A stretch of DNA of 64,000 bases, from contig BGZK01000004.1 in assembly GCA_005406025.1 (NCBI GenBank), forward strand, positions 1,488,001-1,552,000, read 5' to 3'. A program made the translations under genes and the position numbers. Position 1 is the first letter of the stretch; each line of letters opens with the position of its first letter. Of the stretch, positions 1 to 13,130 are shown one piece after another. The DNA is from Eumeta japonica. Lineage: Eukaryota; Arthropoda; Insecta; Lepidoptera; Psychidae. Below the pieces are notes generated by a model. It saw nothing but the letters and a program-made list of their open reading frames with translations, made no database searches and was not told the origin of the DNA.

Positions 1-180
1 GTTTTGGAGATACTTAAATCAAAATGAAAAAAGTGCTATAAAAGTTGGTTTCAGCGGATACAAAAGTGCATCGATCATCATGGCGAATATTGTGAAAAGC
101 AATAAAACCGTATTAAAATGTCAGACGTTTGTTTTTTTAATATTACGGACACACGAATAACAGCCCTCGTACCCTAGACA
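1..180 (+). mobile_element. 3' end of a mariner relic cut by the window edge
   Basis: Positions 76-170 align by eye with the 3' part of the mariner at 29.35-30.6 kb: AAAGTGCATC, ATGGC.AATATT, AATAAAAC and a T-run then AATATT..GGACACA. The transposase frame is not intact in what is visible. Confidence 0.6.
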
Positions 181-2867
181 TACTTTATAATTCGCATTGT
201 ACGTTTTATGATTTCAACATTCTCCTTAATTAACACTTTCACTATTCAGTTCAAATGACAGTCTCGAAATAGTCCCTGTCGAGATTGGCAACCCTACTTG
301 GGGCCCCCGAGAGGCGGACTTAACCCGCATCGCGTCCAGTTCACGGGGCGACCGCAAACGAGGCGAATTACGTTTGTATTTTGACGCCCAACACGGGGCC
401 CGAGGTCGGTTACAACTTTTTGCATATTTATAAGAGGGCCATCCCTTTTAGTGTGCGATCGGTCAAACGAAACAGATTTTATATTTGCATTAAACCTTTC
501 GCGGTTTTTCGTGTAACTCTTGGTGATGTTTTAAAAACGCGTTCCTTTTTCATTTTATACGATTACGCTTTGATGTAAAAATACATTAATACTATATGAC
601 GTAGTTGGATGATCTATACGCAATGGCGTAGCTGGCCTGGGTGTCACTCGAGCGGATTTGAAGTGACACTCTAAAAATCAAAACTGTTAAGTTGAAGAAA
701 AACTCCAATGATAAACAATGTTTTATATTTCGTTGTGCATTTTTTGAGAATCAAAATTTGCGGTTGGATGAACTCGGGTGTCACCCCTAAATGGGTGGCA
801 CCCGGTGCGGGTCGCCACCGCCGCCGACCCCTATATAGCTAAGACAGTCTATATATATATAATAAAATTGTAAGTTAAATAAGTAAATAAAATATTTTTT
901 TAAAAAGTAAAAGATATGTATTGTATACATAACACAGACCCCGAAAGAACTTGTTTGTTTGTCTGTTGGTCTGTTTAATCATCATTCGAAACTAATGGAC
1001 CGATTTTTACAAAACTTTATGTATTATATTAGCAATAATCTACTGCTTAAGGTAGGACACAATTTAATACACTACATTACCTAAAGGCTACACAGAGAGC
1101 AAATTCAATTTTTCCCTCTCCTTAATTTGAAGTACCTACTGAATAGGTTTGAACAAACGATACAAAAAATCCATTAAAAGGAAGAAGTTTCGCTATAAAC
1201 ATAGGCTAAGAAGAAGACCAAGACAAGACGTCTAAATTCTTCTATGGGTGGCGAAAGACAAGGGAGAAATGAAGGACAGTTTTTGAAGTCTTCTTAAAGC
1301 ATTATTATGTTTCATAACAACCATGCAACGAAATCACGGCCAAAATTTACTCTAAGAATACTCTCTACTAATACTACTACAACAATTCAAAACATGAAAT
1401 CACTCAATGTTAAACACACTCGACAGAGAAAGCAGAACTGTGTAACACAATACTGAATACAATTCAAATTTCCAATTTTCGCAATCAAACAGTAAATATG
1501 AGAAGCGTGGGATCCTTGACAAGTTAGCGAACTCGAAACAGACGCAAACAAAATTAATTTAGTTCCAATTAATTTTATTGTGTACATTCACGACGTCGGA
1601 ACGTCAAAGCGGCGGGCGCGGACCGGGGCCGATGGGCTGTGAAACGATTCTAATAAGACCTTTAATTGTTTATTAATAACTGTTACAATGAGAGTTCCGA
1701 ATGGGTTAATGGACACGAACAAACGTTGTCATACACGATACACGGTGATCGACATAAATATGCTAATGGCTTTTGATGTACGACAGTACGTAGAATCAGA
1801 AAGTGATATTCATCTGAATACACTGTCTTTTAACATATATATATATAGCGTGTGTATATGTTACAATATATAAAATCATAAGAATACTTTTGTCTCCAGC
1901 ATATCTAAATGATAATATGGGTTTTTGTATAGATTTGGCATTAACGGAAAGTCTGAACGTGAATTTTCGCATTTCATGGTTTCATGAGTATTATAATATA
2001 TTCCATATATAATTTTAATTGCCGTTTTAACCCTCGGCGGTCGTGTTATGACTGTCGGTTGCTAGTATCAGTTATAAAAAATACAAACGTATTCACAAGT
2101 CGTGATAGGCACAGACTTGTGACAAATGTAAAATTAGTTTACTAAATTATAAAAATTCTTGGCGTATAGCACTCAAACGAGCTCTAACTTAAGTTACCTA
2201 AAGAGCAACTTACAGACTCCGTTATTTTATTATTCACAATTCCACAAATCATTGTTGATCCAATTTTGATTCGAAACAACGAATCTCTTTTTGAAATTCA
2301 CGTCGTAAAGAGAATTAAATCCCAATTGAACTTCAATTTTTTTTGTGTTTTAGCTATCAGTCGGGTTTTCACCGCGGCACTGGTAGCGCACACCCAGTCT
2401 TTTGATTCCAAACCGAGGAAATAAAAACATAAACTTCAATCTTGAACCCACCACGTTAGTCTAGTGTGGGTTGAAGGCTGTTAACCAAAGCTGCGATTTA
2501 CGGTGGTTTGTGCAATTGGTGACAGCATTCGTCGCCAACGGCTTAAGGTACTGATAAAGGGATCGGGTGGTTTGATTCTATTCGAATGGTCGATTCGCGC
2601 GTGATCACGATTCGAACACGGTACCTTCGATATTTGGAGGCTTTTAACAACAAATCACCCATCACTATGATGCAAATCAATGCATATCCCGAATCGGAGC
2701 ATTTTAAATGGGCTATATTTCATAGCGCACTGATATTACTCGACCATGTGATTAAGTTTGTAGCAGACTGTCATCATTTATCCTTCTCTGATAATACCAA
2801 GTATATGCGAAACGTTAAAAAAATATTCAACTAACAAATAAATGTTTTTATATGAGTACTTCTACAA
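181..2867. other. Gene-poor AT-rich region
   Basis: No gene is recognised. It holds a GC-rich patch at 290-410, a TATAAG at 429 near it, a short repeat at about 612-835 with GGTGTCACCC-type inverted motifs and a CCGCCGCC patch, a CTGTTGGTCTG/CCGATTTTTA fragment at 957-1,015 of a kind common in insect repeats, and a SINE-like GC patch at 2,360-2,480. Confidence 0.5.
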
Positions 2868-3130
2868 AATTAAATCCTTCCAGGATAATCTCGAGGGAGA
2901 AGACTTTGAACTCGTTGTACGTGAAAAGTATGCATTTCAGCTCTTTGTAAAATACGATGTACTGTGCTTTTGGGTATTTCCGTTCTTTCATTAATTACAC
3001 GAACTGAAATACTTGGGTCATCTTGCAACACTTCTTCCTCGTAAGGAAAGCTAGGTCTCCCTCCGGCCCGTATTTGATTCGGGAAATGGCCGCCCTCCGT
3101 ATGTTGAGCAGTTTTCGAATAAGTAAAACT
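2868..3130 (-). pseudogene. Transposase N-terminal fragment (Tc1/mariner-like superfamily)
   Basis: The minus strand reads GRPSFPYEEEVLQDDPSISV, then VINERTEIPKSTVHRILQRA and FHVQRVQSLLPRDYPGRI before a stop. The helix-turn-helix (STVHRIL) and the VQ.L.PRDYP.R motif are typical of insect DDE transposases of the mariner/Tc class. There is no catalytic domain; the frame is broken on both sides. Confidence 0.6.
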
Positions 3131-3851
3131 TTCTGAGTTCGCGTCACCGACTTGCTTATGTTAACAATATGTCAGTTAAGGGTGTATATGAATTAACAGT
3201 ATACGTGAAACTTTTTTTTTGTAATACTTTAAAAATTAATCCGTTTGTAATGTTATTGTTGTTTTAGTTCCATTAATTGAATTAAGTCTTGCAGTTCAAA
3301 CCTCAATATGCACATTGATTTCATTTCAAATTTGCTGGGCTTGCGCAGCTCATCATGTGTTATGATTAAGATAAACTATTAATGTAACGTACCGCAGTAC
3401 TGCATACTAAAACACGCGTATGTTTGCTTATTTTTAAATGTAGAATGCGAGAAAATAGTTTTTATCGTTTAAAATAAAAACTAAGATTAATCTCAAAAAA
3501 AAACCAAGTGGCATTTTAAAGTGTTCGATATATTAATCTTCGTATAAATTTGGAGGTTTAAGTCGGTAACATTTGTATGAAAAACGCACATCTCTTTTAC
3601 AAACGTGATATATTTGATATTTCCTTTTCTGTTATAAAAACCAATAAATCGTGTAACGTCAACTGACAAATAAAAGTCAATGACGTGAAGAATAGACTTA
3701 TCAAAAATCGCTTTTACATTCCGACTATTTTCTAAGAAAAATCGAACTCTTTACCATCAAAATTTCGAATTCATCACCTCAATAAATAAACCATGTAAAA
3801 ACGAAAGCAGAGTAATAAAACAAATCTGTATAGCGAACATATGAAATCGAA

Positions 3852-4052
3852 AGACAGGCAAGGGCCCCCCTAGAAAATCCTGTGCAGACCATATTGGTGG
3901 CATATTAAAAAAGGGCCAAATTTTAGGCGTCCAAAACCGACGAGCTTACATGAAGAAATTGACGGAATAAAGAGAGATGCCCAGAGATAGCACCACGTGG
4001 AAATTAAAAATCTCTGCCTACCCTTTTGGGAAATAGGCGTGAGTTTGTATTA
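3852..4052 (+). mobile_element. Non-LTR retrotransposon 3' end
   Basis: It matches the minus-strand copy at 33.13-33.42 kb, sharing CAGACCATATTGGTGGCATA, GACGAGC.TACATGAA, ACCA..TGGAAAT and CCTTTTGGGAAATA, which identifies a dispersed repeat. The degraded translation resembles the C-terminal tail of endonuclease/RT elements common in Lepidoptera. The frame is broken. Confidence 0.6.
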
Positions 4053-4060
4053 TTATTATA

Positions 4061-7000
4061 TAAAAATCTTGATAAATGTTGGTCGGAGTGCCTATAGATA
4101 TGAAAACTAGACTAATGTTAATGATTTTAATTTACGAATTACGATATTTAAATTTTTGATATTACAATTAACCCCAAAAAAATAACCTATTTCAAAAGCT
4201 TAAGATTTTTCACAGAAGAAATCACTAAGTTTGTTCTATGGAATAGCAATTCAAACGCCTGAAAATGCATTTTTTTTAAATTGGCACTTATATGAAATGG
4301 CATTTTAAATAAATCCGTGCACCAACATATAATTAATAAATGTTATCATAGCACGGTGGAACCCACGAACCCATTATTTCAATTTTTTTTTGGAAACCTG
4401 GTAGATGTGTAGCGTAGAACATTTAACGTTTTAACTACTATATGTTTCTCTGTAATCATCAGATCATATTTTAGGTGACACGAATCGCGATTCGTAAAAT
4501 ATTGACGTTCCATATGTTACCTTGTCAGAACGTCTAAATCTTACTTCTCAATATCGTTTGAGTGCATCTGTATTCACTTCTTTTGTGGGTTCACTCGATG
4601 TGGCTATTTCCAGATTTTGCATGCATTGTAACTAAATCGGACCACAATCGATGTAGTTCAAGATAATGGCTTACTCGTTGAATATCGGATTCGAGGACGC
4701 CTAGGTTCTAGGAGCGTCCTATATTTAGTGTAGAAATACTAAGACGTTAAGTAAACAAAATTCTCAAATGATTTAACTTTCAAAGGTTTTAATTAAACAT
4801 AGTTGAAAGTTTGTTTCTGACATCAAACAATCATCTGAGCCTTATTGTTCTGAAGTCCTCGAAGGCTTAGGTCTATTAGCATAGACAATCATAAACTTCG
4901 ACTGTCGGTCACGACCCGTCTGCACGTGAATAACGTCAACTTAACACATCGATGGCGACACTAGAACTGGCATTCCGTATACATTATTTCACAACAGCGT
5001 CGCCATTACATACGCCGATAATCGATGTCTGCAGGTCGCTAAAAGTTCCACATACACACACAGCGATGTACAACTTTTAGACTTCACACGCCGTATCGTT
5101 TTGTTGACATAAATACAAACACATTTACATTATACATAACACTTACAGTAACAAGTACGTCAATTTGTACAATAAAGATCGAAGATGTTATAATTGCGTC
5201 TACAATTACATTAATAAATAATTTGACATATGAATTAATTAAATTAAAAACGAAACTATACACTTGTTCTCCATTTAATTCAGTTTACAATTATATAAAG
5301 TACAAGTAGATGAGCCGAATCCATTAGTAATTAACAGTCATAAAATAAATAACAGATATCTATTAAGTGGAACATTACTGTGTGCGCTAGTGGCTCGTGC
5401 GAAATCACCGAAAGTGGGTGGGACTGAGAAACTTGGAAACTCGGAACTTGGTAACTTGGTAACTGGGAAAAAGCCAACTGGCTAATTCCCGCATTCCTCC
5501 TATTGTGGCATATTTGACTCTGTGAACAGCCATTAATTCTGTATGTATCCAAATAAATTATTCTACGATTAGACTTGTAATGGGTTAACTGCGATATATA
5601 CTCATTTCGAAACTAAGCAAAAGGTAAGACTAATTTCTTTTCATTGACGTGAAACATCATTCAAGACCATCTGCCGACTTGTGAATTGAGTGACAGACGA
5701 TGTATCACGGACGCGGCCCACAGACTAGATCGATAATCGCTATGGTTCTTTGCTACAGTATATTGTCTGTGGTTAGATATGTTCTAATCTAAACAAGATC
5801 GGATTGAATGTTGGAACGATTAAAACGGCCGCAACATTTTAATCCTACCACAAATCAATCGCTGTCACCGCTGATTACATTATGTATTACACTTCGGCAT
5901 TTCTCTCGGTGAATTCATATCTAATATGCATCTTACGTCTTAAAACGCAACGATCAATTGTACAAAAATAAACGAGCGATCCACACACGCAATAGATAGA
6001 TCTCTTTGTAACCACTGCCTAACCCTAAATCGATATCTTTTTTGTTTTAATATACCTTTTTGAGAAAAAAAATTATTGGCTATCCAATACATTTCAATAT
6101 AATTTCATTATGATTCCCTTATTTAAAGGGGTTGTTTTTTAAATTTATTTTATGCGTATCTTTGATGAGTTATGTACAACTAAAAATTTTATTAAAAATA
6201 AATTTCCGACCGGTGACGTGAAATGTTAAAATTAAAATGTCAAATGTAAAATTTACTTTTCGACTCTATTAATTCAAAATCTTCAACAACTCACAGTATG
6301 AATATTTAACATAGGATTTTTTTTTACATAATTATACGCATAATTTACAATAATTTGATGTGTCAATTGAAATACAACTATCTTTTAGGTCGATTTTGAT
6401 AACGATTAAGAATAATTTCATTTTTCGGAATAAAATAAATTATAATTAAAAAATTACTAAAACGGTCTTTCACAACAACCTTATAATCAAGGCGTTTGAT
6501 TATAATTAAAGTAATTCAACATTCAAAGAAATTCAACAAATGTTTCATCCATCCCAGATTACCATTTGAAATCTCAACGTATAGTGAAAACCTATAAGAC
6601 TAGCATTCCGACGGACTTGTATCTCAAAGATTCCAATGAGAAGTCAGGTAATTGTACGTTTATTTTTATGTTCCTAATTGTTATTTATAAGAATAATTAT
6701 ACATCGGAGCGCCTTATTTATTAGAAAATATTTCTATTCAATGCAATGATTTCCTTTTAAAAAAAAATCGGAGAAACGGAACGATAATTATCATACCGGC
6801 GATATGCAACGTTCATCTTACTTATTTTTAAAAGCGCCCATAAAACAAAAGAATTTTGAAGAAAATACGCATTATTGGAGGTCCTAATGGCGTACGTTAA
6901 AAATACAAAAAACATGTTTTTCGTCAGATTTTTGTCAATTAATTCTCAAGATTTACTCTGTGTCGCTTTCTATCTTTCAACCTACCTATTATAGAAGACC

Positions 7001-7429
7001 CTATGATGTGTATTTACGGACGTGGTTTACATCCCGTCTTGTTTGTCAAGCAATCTACTTCCCTCTCACTCAGCAAAATTATATTTACCCAACTGAAAAT
7101 TGCCAGGAGGCAGTCGTTATTTCATCCCTGAAAGTTCTCGCTTATTCTGTCTCTACGTAGCCTTAAAATGCATAGGTATTTCTGAAAAAAAAAAGTATTA
7201 AAAGCGACGGTAAAGTTAAAGATTATCTCGCACGAATGTATATTCACGTGTGTCGAAGCTTAGAAACGTCTTACAATACACGGTCGCGTTCTTTCAAAGG
7301 CAAATCCTTCTTCTTTATTCGGCACGCTTGCACTTTTCAACAACTTTCATGCATATCGACGGCAGACCAATAGGGGCGCCGGCGCCACGCCGAGATCGGA
7401 TACGATTATGGCGGGAAAACGCCGCTCAC
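4061..7429. other. Gene-poor region (possible intron of the minus-strand gene)
   Basis: No supported exon was found on either strand. At 5,408-5,467 there is a short run of degenerate AACTTGG units. The rest is AT-rich without recognised features. Confidence 0.4.
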
Positions 7430-7490
7430 CGTCCATTAGGAACAGCAGGCGGGCGGCGAGCGCCAACCGCCACACGCGCCGCGCCTCCAT
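7430..7490 (-). CDS. First coding exon of an unidentified secreted or membrane protein
   Basis: On the minus strand an ATG at 7,490 with G at -3 and +4 opens MEARRVWRLALAARLLFLMD, ending one base into a Gly codon at a GTGAGC donor (7,429-7,424). The shape is a signal peptide: basic n-region, then Leu/Ala-rich hydrophobic core. It lies 77 bases downstream of a consensus Inr/DPE promoter in a GC-rich patch. Transcription would run leftwards; no second exon was recognised down to position 1, so the gene probably continues through a long intron or leaves the window. Identity is unknown; short signal-peptide first exons before long introns are common in cell-surface protein genes. Confidence 0.5.
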
Positions 7491-7500
7491 CCCCGCTCGC

Positions 7501-7506
7501 TCACAT
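7501..7506 (-). promoter_or_regulatory. Start-stop uORF (ATGTGA) in the minus-strand leader
   Basis: An ATG immediately followed by TGA lies in the predicted 77-base leader, 10 bases before the main ATG. Start-stop elements can stall scanning ribosomes. It depends on the leader prediction being right. Confidence 0.4.
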
Positions 7507-7534
7507 CAGCCCGCCACACGCACGCACGCGACGC

Positions 7535-7569
7535 ACGTCCGACCGCTTCGACGCGCTAACACCGACTGA
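7535..7569 (-). promoter_or_regulatory. Minus-strand core promoter, Inr plus DPE
   Basis: Reading the minus strand, TCAGTC (7,569-7,564) matches the insect initiator TCAKTY with A+1 at 7,567. GGACGT at 7,540-7,535 matches the downstream element RGWYVT exactly at +28 to +33. No TATA box is needed for this class. The surrounding 7,370-7,600 is the most GC-rich patch in the first 20 kb. Confidence 0.55.
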
Positions 7570-7599
7570 CGGACTGGCGGTCCGCCGCGATCCTGTAGT

Positions 7600-10150
7600 C
7601 CCGTGCCACCTCTTTTTTTACTTTGCCGCGAAGCCAGCGCCACTGTTCATGATGAAACGTAGAATTAATTGATAATTAAGAGATTATTACCTTCCGATAC
7701 GTTTTATGAGAAAAACATCACATCTCAAAATTTAAATATTTACTCATTGATTGATGAGAAGGATTAATCAATTGGCAAATATTATTCAGTTTTATGTATT
7801 AAAAAATTGTATTTAAAAAAAATAATATGAGAGATTCTATTGCAATTTTTCGTGTAAGCGATATACATAGCAATGTGTCCATGTTCAGTAAATTTTAAAT
7901 ATATTTTGTGAATTCGTATTCTTCTGTTAACATATAAGTTATATCCGCTTCATCTGTTTTCGGGGTGATCGTATATTACGCAGTTTACGGTTAACTGTGC
8001 GAGAGAGCCTCCTAACATCCCTTGCATAACAGAATTCCAACGGCGGCCTGTCGCAAAAGTTAAATAGGCTCACAACTTTGACTCCCCGATTTATTATGGC
8101 AACAGTTTTATGGTGTAGTACGTGAAGTGCATAGATATTTGATTTTGACAGCCATGAACCTGCAAACCGACGTGTAGGTTAAAACTGAATTAGTTTGGCA
8201 TAAAATGAAATGTCGCATACTGAGGCCCCAAATTTGCAGATTTGCCCTCAGTTTGATTCTAACCAAAGAGTTAATGGGATGTGTTGAACTTACATGGTGA
8301 TAGATCAAAACACTGAACTATTGTGTTAAGTCGCTTTTGTTTTGATATTAAATCATTAATTAAAATACCGTAATAAACATATTAATAGTTGATTAATTCA
8401 TGTAAATAAATATTCACACATGTACCTCTATTAAGTGACCTGAAGTATTTTTTTAAAGATTGGCATAAATACGTAATAATGAACGAAGGACATATTTGCC
8501 TTTAGGGGATTTGGTGAATCCATTTACGGGAAAACGCGATTTGGAATAACACTACAAGGACTAGCTTTTTTTTTGAGACCATATTTGTATGTATATTTTG
8601 TATTTATAATTTTAACTTAACTCAGGACCAATTCCGCTAAACAACGTCAATCTGTCAATCACGATAATCGGCCGTTAGCTTGTATTTATATACGACTAAC
8701 CGGTGAGTCGGCGACCGGTGAACGCTTAACAGGCTGATGAAAATTTAAAATTGCATGGTGAAATCAACCCTTAGCATGACATAGTGTGCCTTATTTTTTT
8801 TTTAATTAAGATTATGGTAAGCATATACTTTTATTGTTCATCAATTCTTTCTGACTTCGGGAAAGTTCGACGAACTCAATAATGGAATCTTAGAGCGGAA
8901 CATTTATCTCTAACGATATGCATATATAGAATGGAAAACACTTCATCAGTTCCAGGCAGTTTCAAAGAATCACATCAAAACCCACAAACAAACTTAAACT
9001 ATCACTCAGCCCCGAGATTGATTAAGATTAAGCCAGATCGCGAGAATAGACCGGCCAAAACTAATCCTTCAGATACACAATAGCGGTGCTCCTACCGTCT
9101 TGCGTTGACACACTATGAACTCGCGTTACATCGTATTGTTACACTTCTCAAATATACATGACGTTTTCCGTTAACTGCGACAAATGATTACTGACGGTAA
9201 CCGTGAAAAGTTGTCAAAGAGCGCATACCCAGAAATGCTTAGTTATGGAGATTTTTTCAAATTTGTAAAGACGAAACGTATATTTTTTTGTTCATGTATA
9301 TACATATACAGGAAAATCAGCAACGCGAAAATTGTACATAGATACTTTATAATGCAATTTTCTCGTAGCTGATTTTCACTGCACGTGTTATATTGTGGGG
9401 TGCCCTGAGGAAAGACTTTCGCGACTAAACGTGTGATTTATTATGATGAAAAGTTAAAAAGATTTAAAATACATAATTAAACATAAGTTTTTTGACATCC
9501 TTCGACAGTTATTGACGGTAGAATCATTTTCGGTAGTAAATGGATAAGGTCACTAACACGTTGTTATATTGTACCGTTATATGATAACCACACTGTATAC
9601 AATTATCCTGCTTGACGATTTTCAATAAAGACGCATGTGCCTATGTCATAAGTATATTAGTGGCAGTCTTTTGTAGCTGTGAACTCTGAGTAGTGAAATT
9701 AGTACAAAATGTTGTTGAATCGGATTGAAAAGAAACAAATAGGGCGTTTTTAGAATTTCATAGAGAAAATAGAATATTTGCCAGTTTGTCTGTTCTTGCA
9801 ATTAATTTTCTGGATGTATGTTACAAGAAGTTAGAATTCACCATAAGGAAGGAGTTGGCGATCAAATCGAAACGCTGTAGTTTTTAAAGCAAAATTTTTA
9901 TTTCATGCATTTCATTTTTAGAAAGGGAAGTGAAGACAAATTTTATTTTTTAAGCGGAAATTTGAAAATGAACGAGTTTAAAATATCTATGATACTTGAT
10001 GACTTTACAATCTTTCTTGACCAGCTCGAAGAAGACAGCATCTGTTCGACCAAAAGCGTTGAATACACGGGAATCTCGTTATGCACGTCGCGTAGCTTAC
10101 GTCACTGTCTGAGTGTTTGGATTCTATAAGCTTTGAAAGGGACAAGAGGG
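7600..10150. other. Intergenic AT-rich DNA
   Basis: Nothing beyond short chance ORFs is seen. No repeat family could be named. Confidence 0.4.
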
Positions 10151-10159
10151 CTTCCAAGA

Positions 10160-10245
10160 GCAGTGGCGGCTCGATGGTTGACTACCTTCCTTTGGACCCA
10201 GGATGTACTAAGTTCAATTCTGACTATAGGAATTGACCAACGCGT
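10160..10245 (+). mobile_element. tRNA-like SINE fragment
   Basis: AGTGGCGGCTCGATGG resembles a Pol III A box, and AGTTCAATTCTGA about 40 bases later resembles a B box (GGTTCGANTCC). The A-box region resembles that of the minus-strand copy at 53.2-53.4 kb, so a shared SINE family is likely. Confidence 0.4.
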
Positions 10246-11499
10246 TTTTTAACTTAAGTCAAGTTTTAGCACACGCTCCGTGCCTAAAAGATATGTCAAG
10301 CCGCCGGTCACGGACGCTTGTAGTGCGACGATGACGACAATAAAAAGGTTGTAGGAGGGTGAACGCCTTAACAGTGGAGGGACTAAAGCTGATACAAAGA
10401 AATGTTCGTCGATTATGTGAGATTTTATTGAAGTTAAACTTTCTTAGAATCGTTGTGATTTCAAACCGGATGCAACGGAAAAAACGACAGGTAAGAGACA
10501 CAAATACAAAAATATGTAGGATGAAGCCGGGAAAGAATGAGACAGAAATATACATACTATTTCCTCTTTGTGCCATGCTTCGTAGCATTTCCACTCCCGT
10601 CTTCTAAGCGTAGTCGCCTGTAATAGGTGAGCTAGAGCGAGAGAGCAAATGTCGGTGTGTATGTATATTGCACACTGTTTAATACTTGCTTGTATTTGAG
10701 CATTTAACGTGTGTTAGTATATGTGAAAAGTATGTGAGCTAATACTACTGTACACTGTATGCGTCTGCGTATTACAGCATTTTAGTAAGAAGTCAGCGTG
10801 GTGTGTTATTATTCAACAGTATTTGTGAGTATTTTTTATATCTTGTTATGCTAAATATTAAATTTTATAAGATTCCGAAAACTAATGCCGAAATGTGTCG
10901 TCAATATCGACGCAAAAAAAAAATATACTTTGTAATTATCCTACCCTTATTATATTTTTATTCATCTCATTCTTTTATCGATTTACTGAAGTTTCACTTC
11001 TATCGTGTGTGAATCGCACACACACCTTTTTTTTATTAATTCATACTCCCATGTTGGCGACACGTGAATGGACCCTCTTGTCACCTGATATTTTCTCCAT
11101 ATTTTTTACTTATTGAGTTCGTTTTACGTATTAACATGTTCATATTACGTAACAGGTTCGATCTAATTATAGTACAAAACATTGTAATAGTGTATTCCCT
11201 GGTTCTCTAAGATGAAGAGTTTGACCACCGTTCCACTTGAATGAGATTCGACGACACTGCCAGATCACATCCCATCCATTTTGAATTCACTTAAATTGTA
11301 TATTAGACCGGTTCAGAAAAATCGACCATTTTTTTCAATACACGCAGTGAAATATCTTGCTAGTCATGAAAAAAGAATTCTGTAAGAACAGGAGCTCTTG
11401 ATATTAATATTGAAAGGTCGTGAATTTCTGTTTTACATTTAAATAACATGAAAAAAAAATTTAACTTTGGAATTATATAACTAATTTTTGAATGAGAAT

Positions 11500-13130
11500 A
11501 TGTACAGCTCATCGCAGTGGGATAAGCGGTACATATTTTTAAAGGAAATTGTACTCTCTAAATAAAATGTCTCTTAGGTTCTTTTGTAAGTTCACTCCTC
11601 TAATAGTTAGACGAGTTTAAAAATCAACATGTAGTTAATTTGACGTTTTTTAAGATATGTCTTTTAAATAACTTTTTAACTACTCTACCAATCTCTCATC
11701 GATATCATCGATACAAAAATCTAACCAGCTATTTTTCCCAAATATAATAGTTACATCGACAGCAGTAAACAGCAAAAGCAACGATTTGATTTTTCATGAG
11801 ATATCGTCGGGGAAAAATTTTTGAAAAAGTGTTTCTGTACAAAATTTTGTAAACTACTCTACCGACAAATTTCGAAATCTTTTCGGTTGTTCTACTTAAA
11901 AAACAACATTGATTGTATCTAATTGCATTTAAATCAGTTCATTTCTTTAACAAATATTGTAGAAATATTTTTGAGAAAGTGTTTTTTAGAATACTTTTTA
12001 AACTACAGATAAATTCCAAATCAAATTAGCTCCTACTTTTAAAAACAACCTTTATCTATGCAAAGCGCTTCGAAATCAGTGGATTCTTTGGAGAGATATC
12101 GTAAACGGTGAATTCGAAGAAACTCTCTTTGTTTTCTTCAATATACATAGGAAATTCTTAAGTGACTGATGTCTGTCATTTTTCCGGCTCTGCAGACTAC
12201 GTCAAAAGCCACGAAAGAGTTCAAAATCGAATAAGGTGTTCGAAAAATATCATGGTCGAAATATTTAGCAAGTAACTTTTATTAACTTTCGGCTATGAAA
12301 ATTTAAAAAATTTTGAAAAATCTCAATTTCATAAATTGAGATTTTTCAAAATACAGTTTTTGGCAGATCGTAACTTTTTAGGATGCTAATCAAATCAAAT
12401 CAAAATCAAAAGTAGCTATTTTTTGTAAGTAATAGAAATTACATTTGAAATGCGTCATAAACAACTGTTTTCGACATTAACATCTATTTTGACCAATTTT
12501 CATTTTCCGAGCGATGTTTCTAGTAATGTTGTATGCTAATATGTGGTGTCTGATAGCTTTTCTACTTATACTACGACATCGGTCGTTACAAACTGCATCA
12601 AAAGATGGACCGCATTAGAAATTCGAAATATGGATTTATTCAAAATATCGTGTAAAATTGTTGAAAAATTGATATTTGGTACTACGTCTTCTTTTTCTAA
12701 TTAAAAAACTGCGTCGGATGCCATAAAGCAGATCAAAATCGAACATCGTGTGCGAAAGATATAGCAGTTGATAAACTTAAAAAAAAAAAGCGTCAATTAT
12801 ACATGTACGGATATTTGAACTCAAAGACCTCAAAACGTATTAGAATTATATTTTTGAGCTCGGAGAACTTGAAAAGTTACCAAAATCGGTCTTTTGACCG
12901 TGATGAACTCAATAATTTATTGCCATTTTATTTTTGAACGGGCTTTGGGATGCCCTGCACGGTCAACGGTCTTTCAAATTTTTAATCTCAATAACTCGTA
13001 GACAATATTTATACCTCAAGAAGGTCAAAAACGCATCGATAGATATCACAGCGGAAAGCTTTAGGGACGACCCGCGGGGTCAGCCGTTTTACAGATTTTT
13101 CGTAATTGACTCGCGTAGCTGATCCAACAA
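11500..13130. repeat. Degenerate tandem array, period about 150 bp
   Basis: Between 11,640 and 12,120 three diverged units share the order TTTTTGA.AAAGTGTTT, AACTACTCTACC, AAATT..AAATC and AAAAACAACC. The flanks to 13,130 keep similar phrases (AAAATCGAA, GATATCG, AACTCAATAA). There is no coding content. An uncharacterised old satellite-like or element-internal array. Confidence 0.4.
12310..12352. repeat. Perfect 20-bp inverted repeat with a 3-nt spacer
   Basis: The left arm 12,310-12,329 (ATTTTGAAAAATCTCAATTT) is exactly complementary to 12,333-12,352, with CAT between. It could form a tight hairpin in DNA or RNA. Confidence 0.8.

Noticed and set aside
381..578. ORF with nearby TATAAG as a possible gene start
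   Set aside because: No splice donor in frame, no motif, and TATA to initiator spacing is wrong.
5408..5467. AACTTGG repeat as a CRISPR-like or satellite array
   Set aside because: Only about five degenerate 7-8 base units with no spacers.
7250..7672. 140-codon plus-strand ORF through the GC-rich patch
   Set aside because: Open because of GC richness; composition (Arg/Ala/Pro runs) is typical of antisense of a promoter region, and the minus strand has a better explained exon here.
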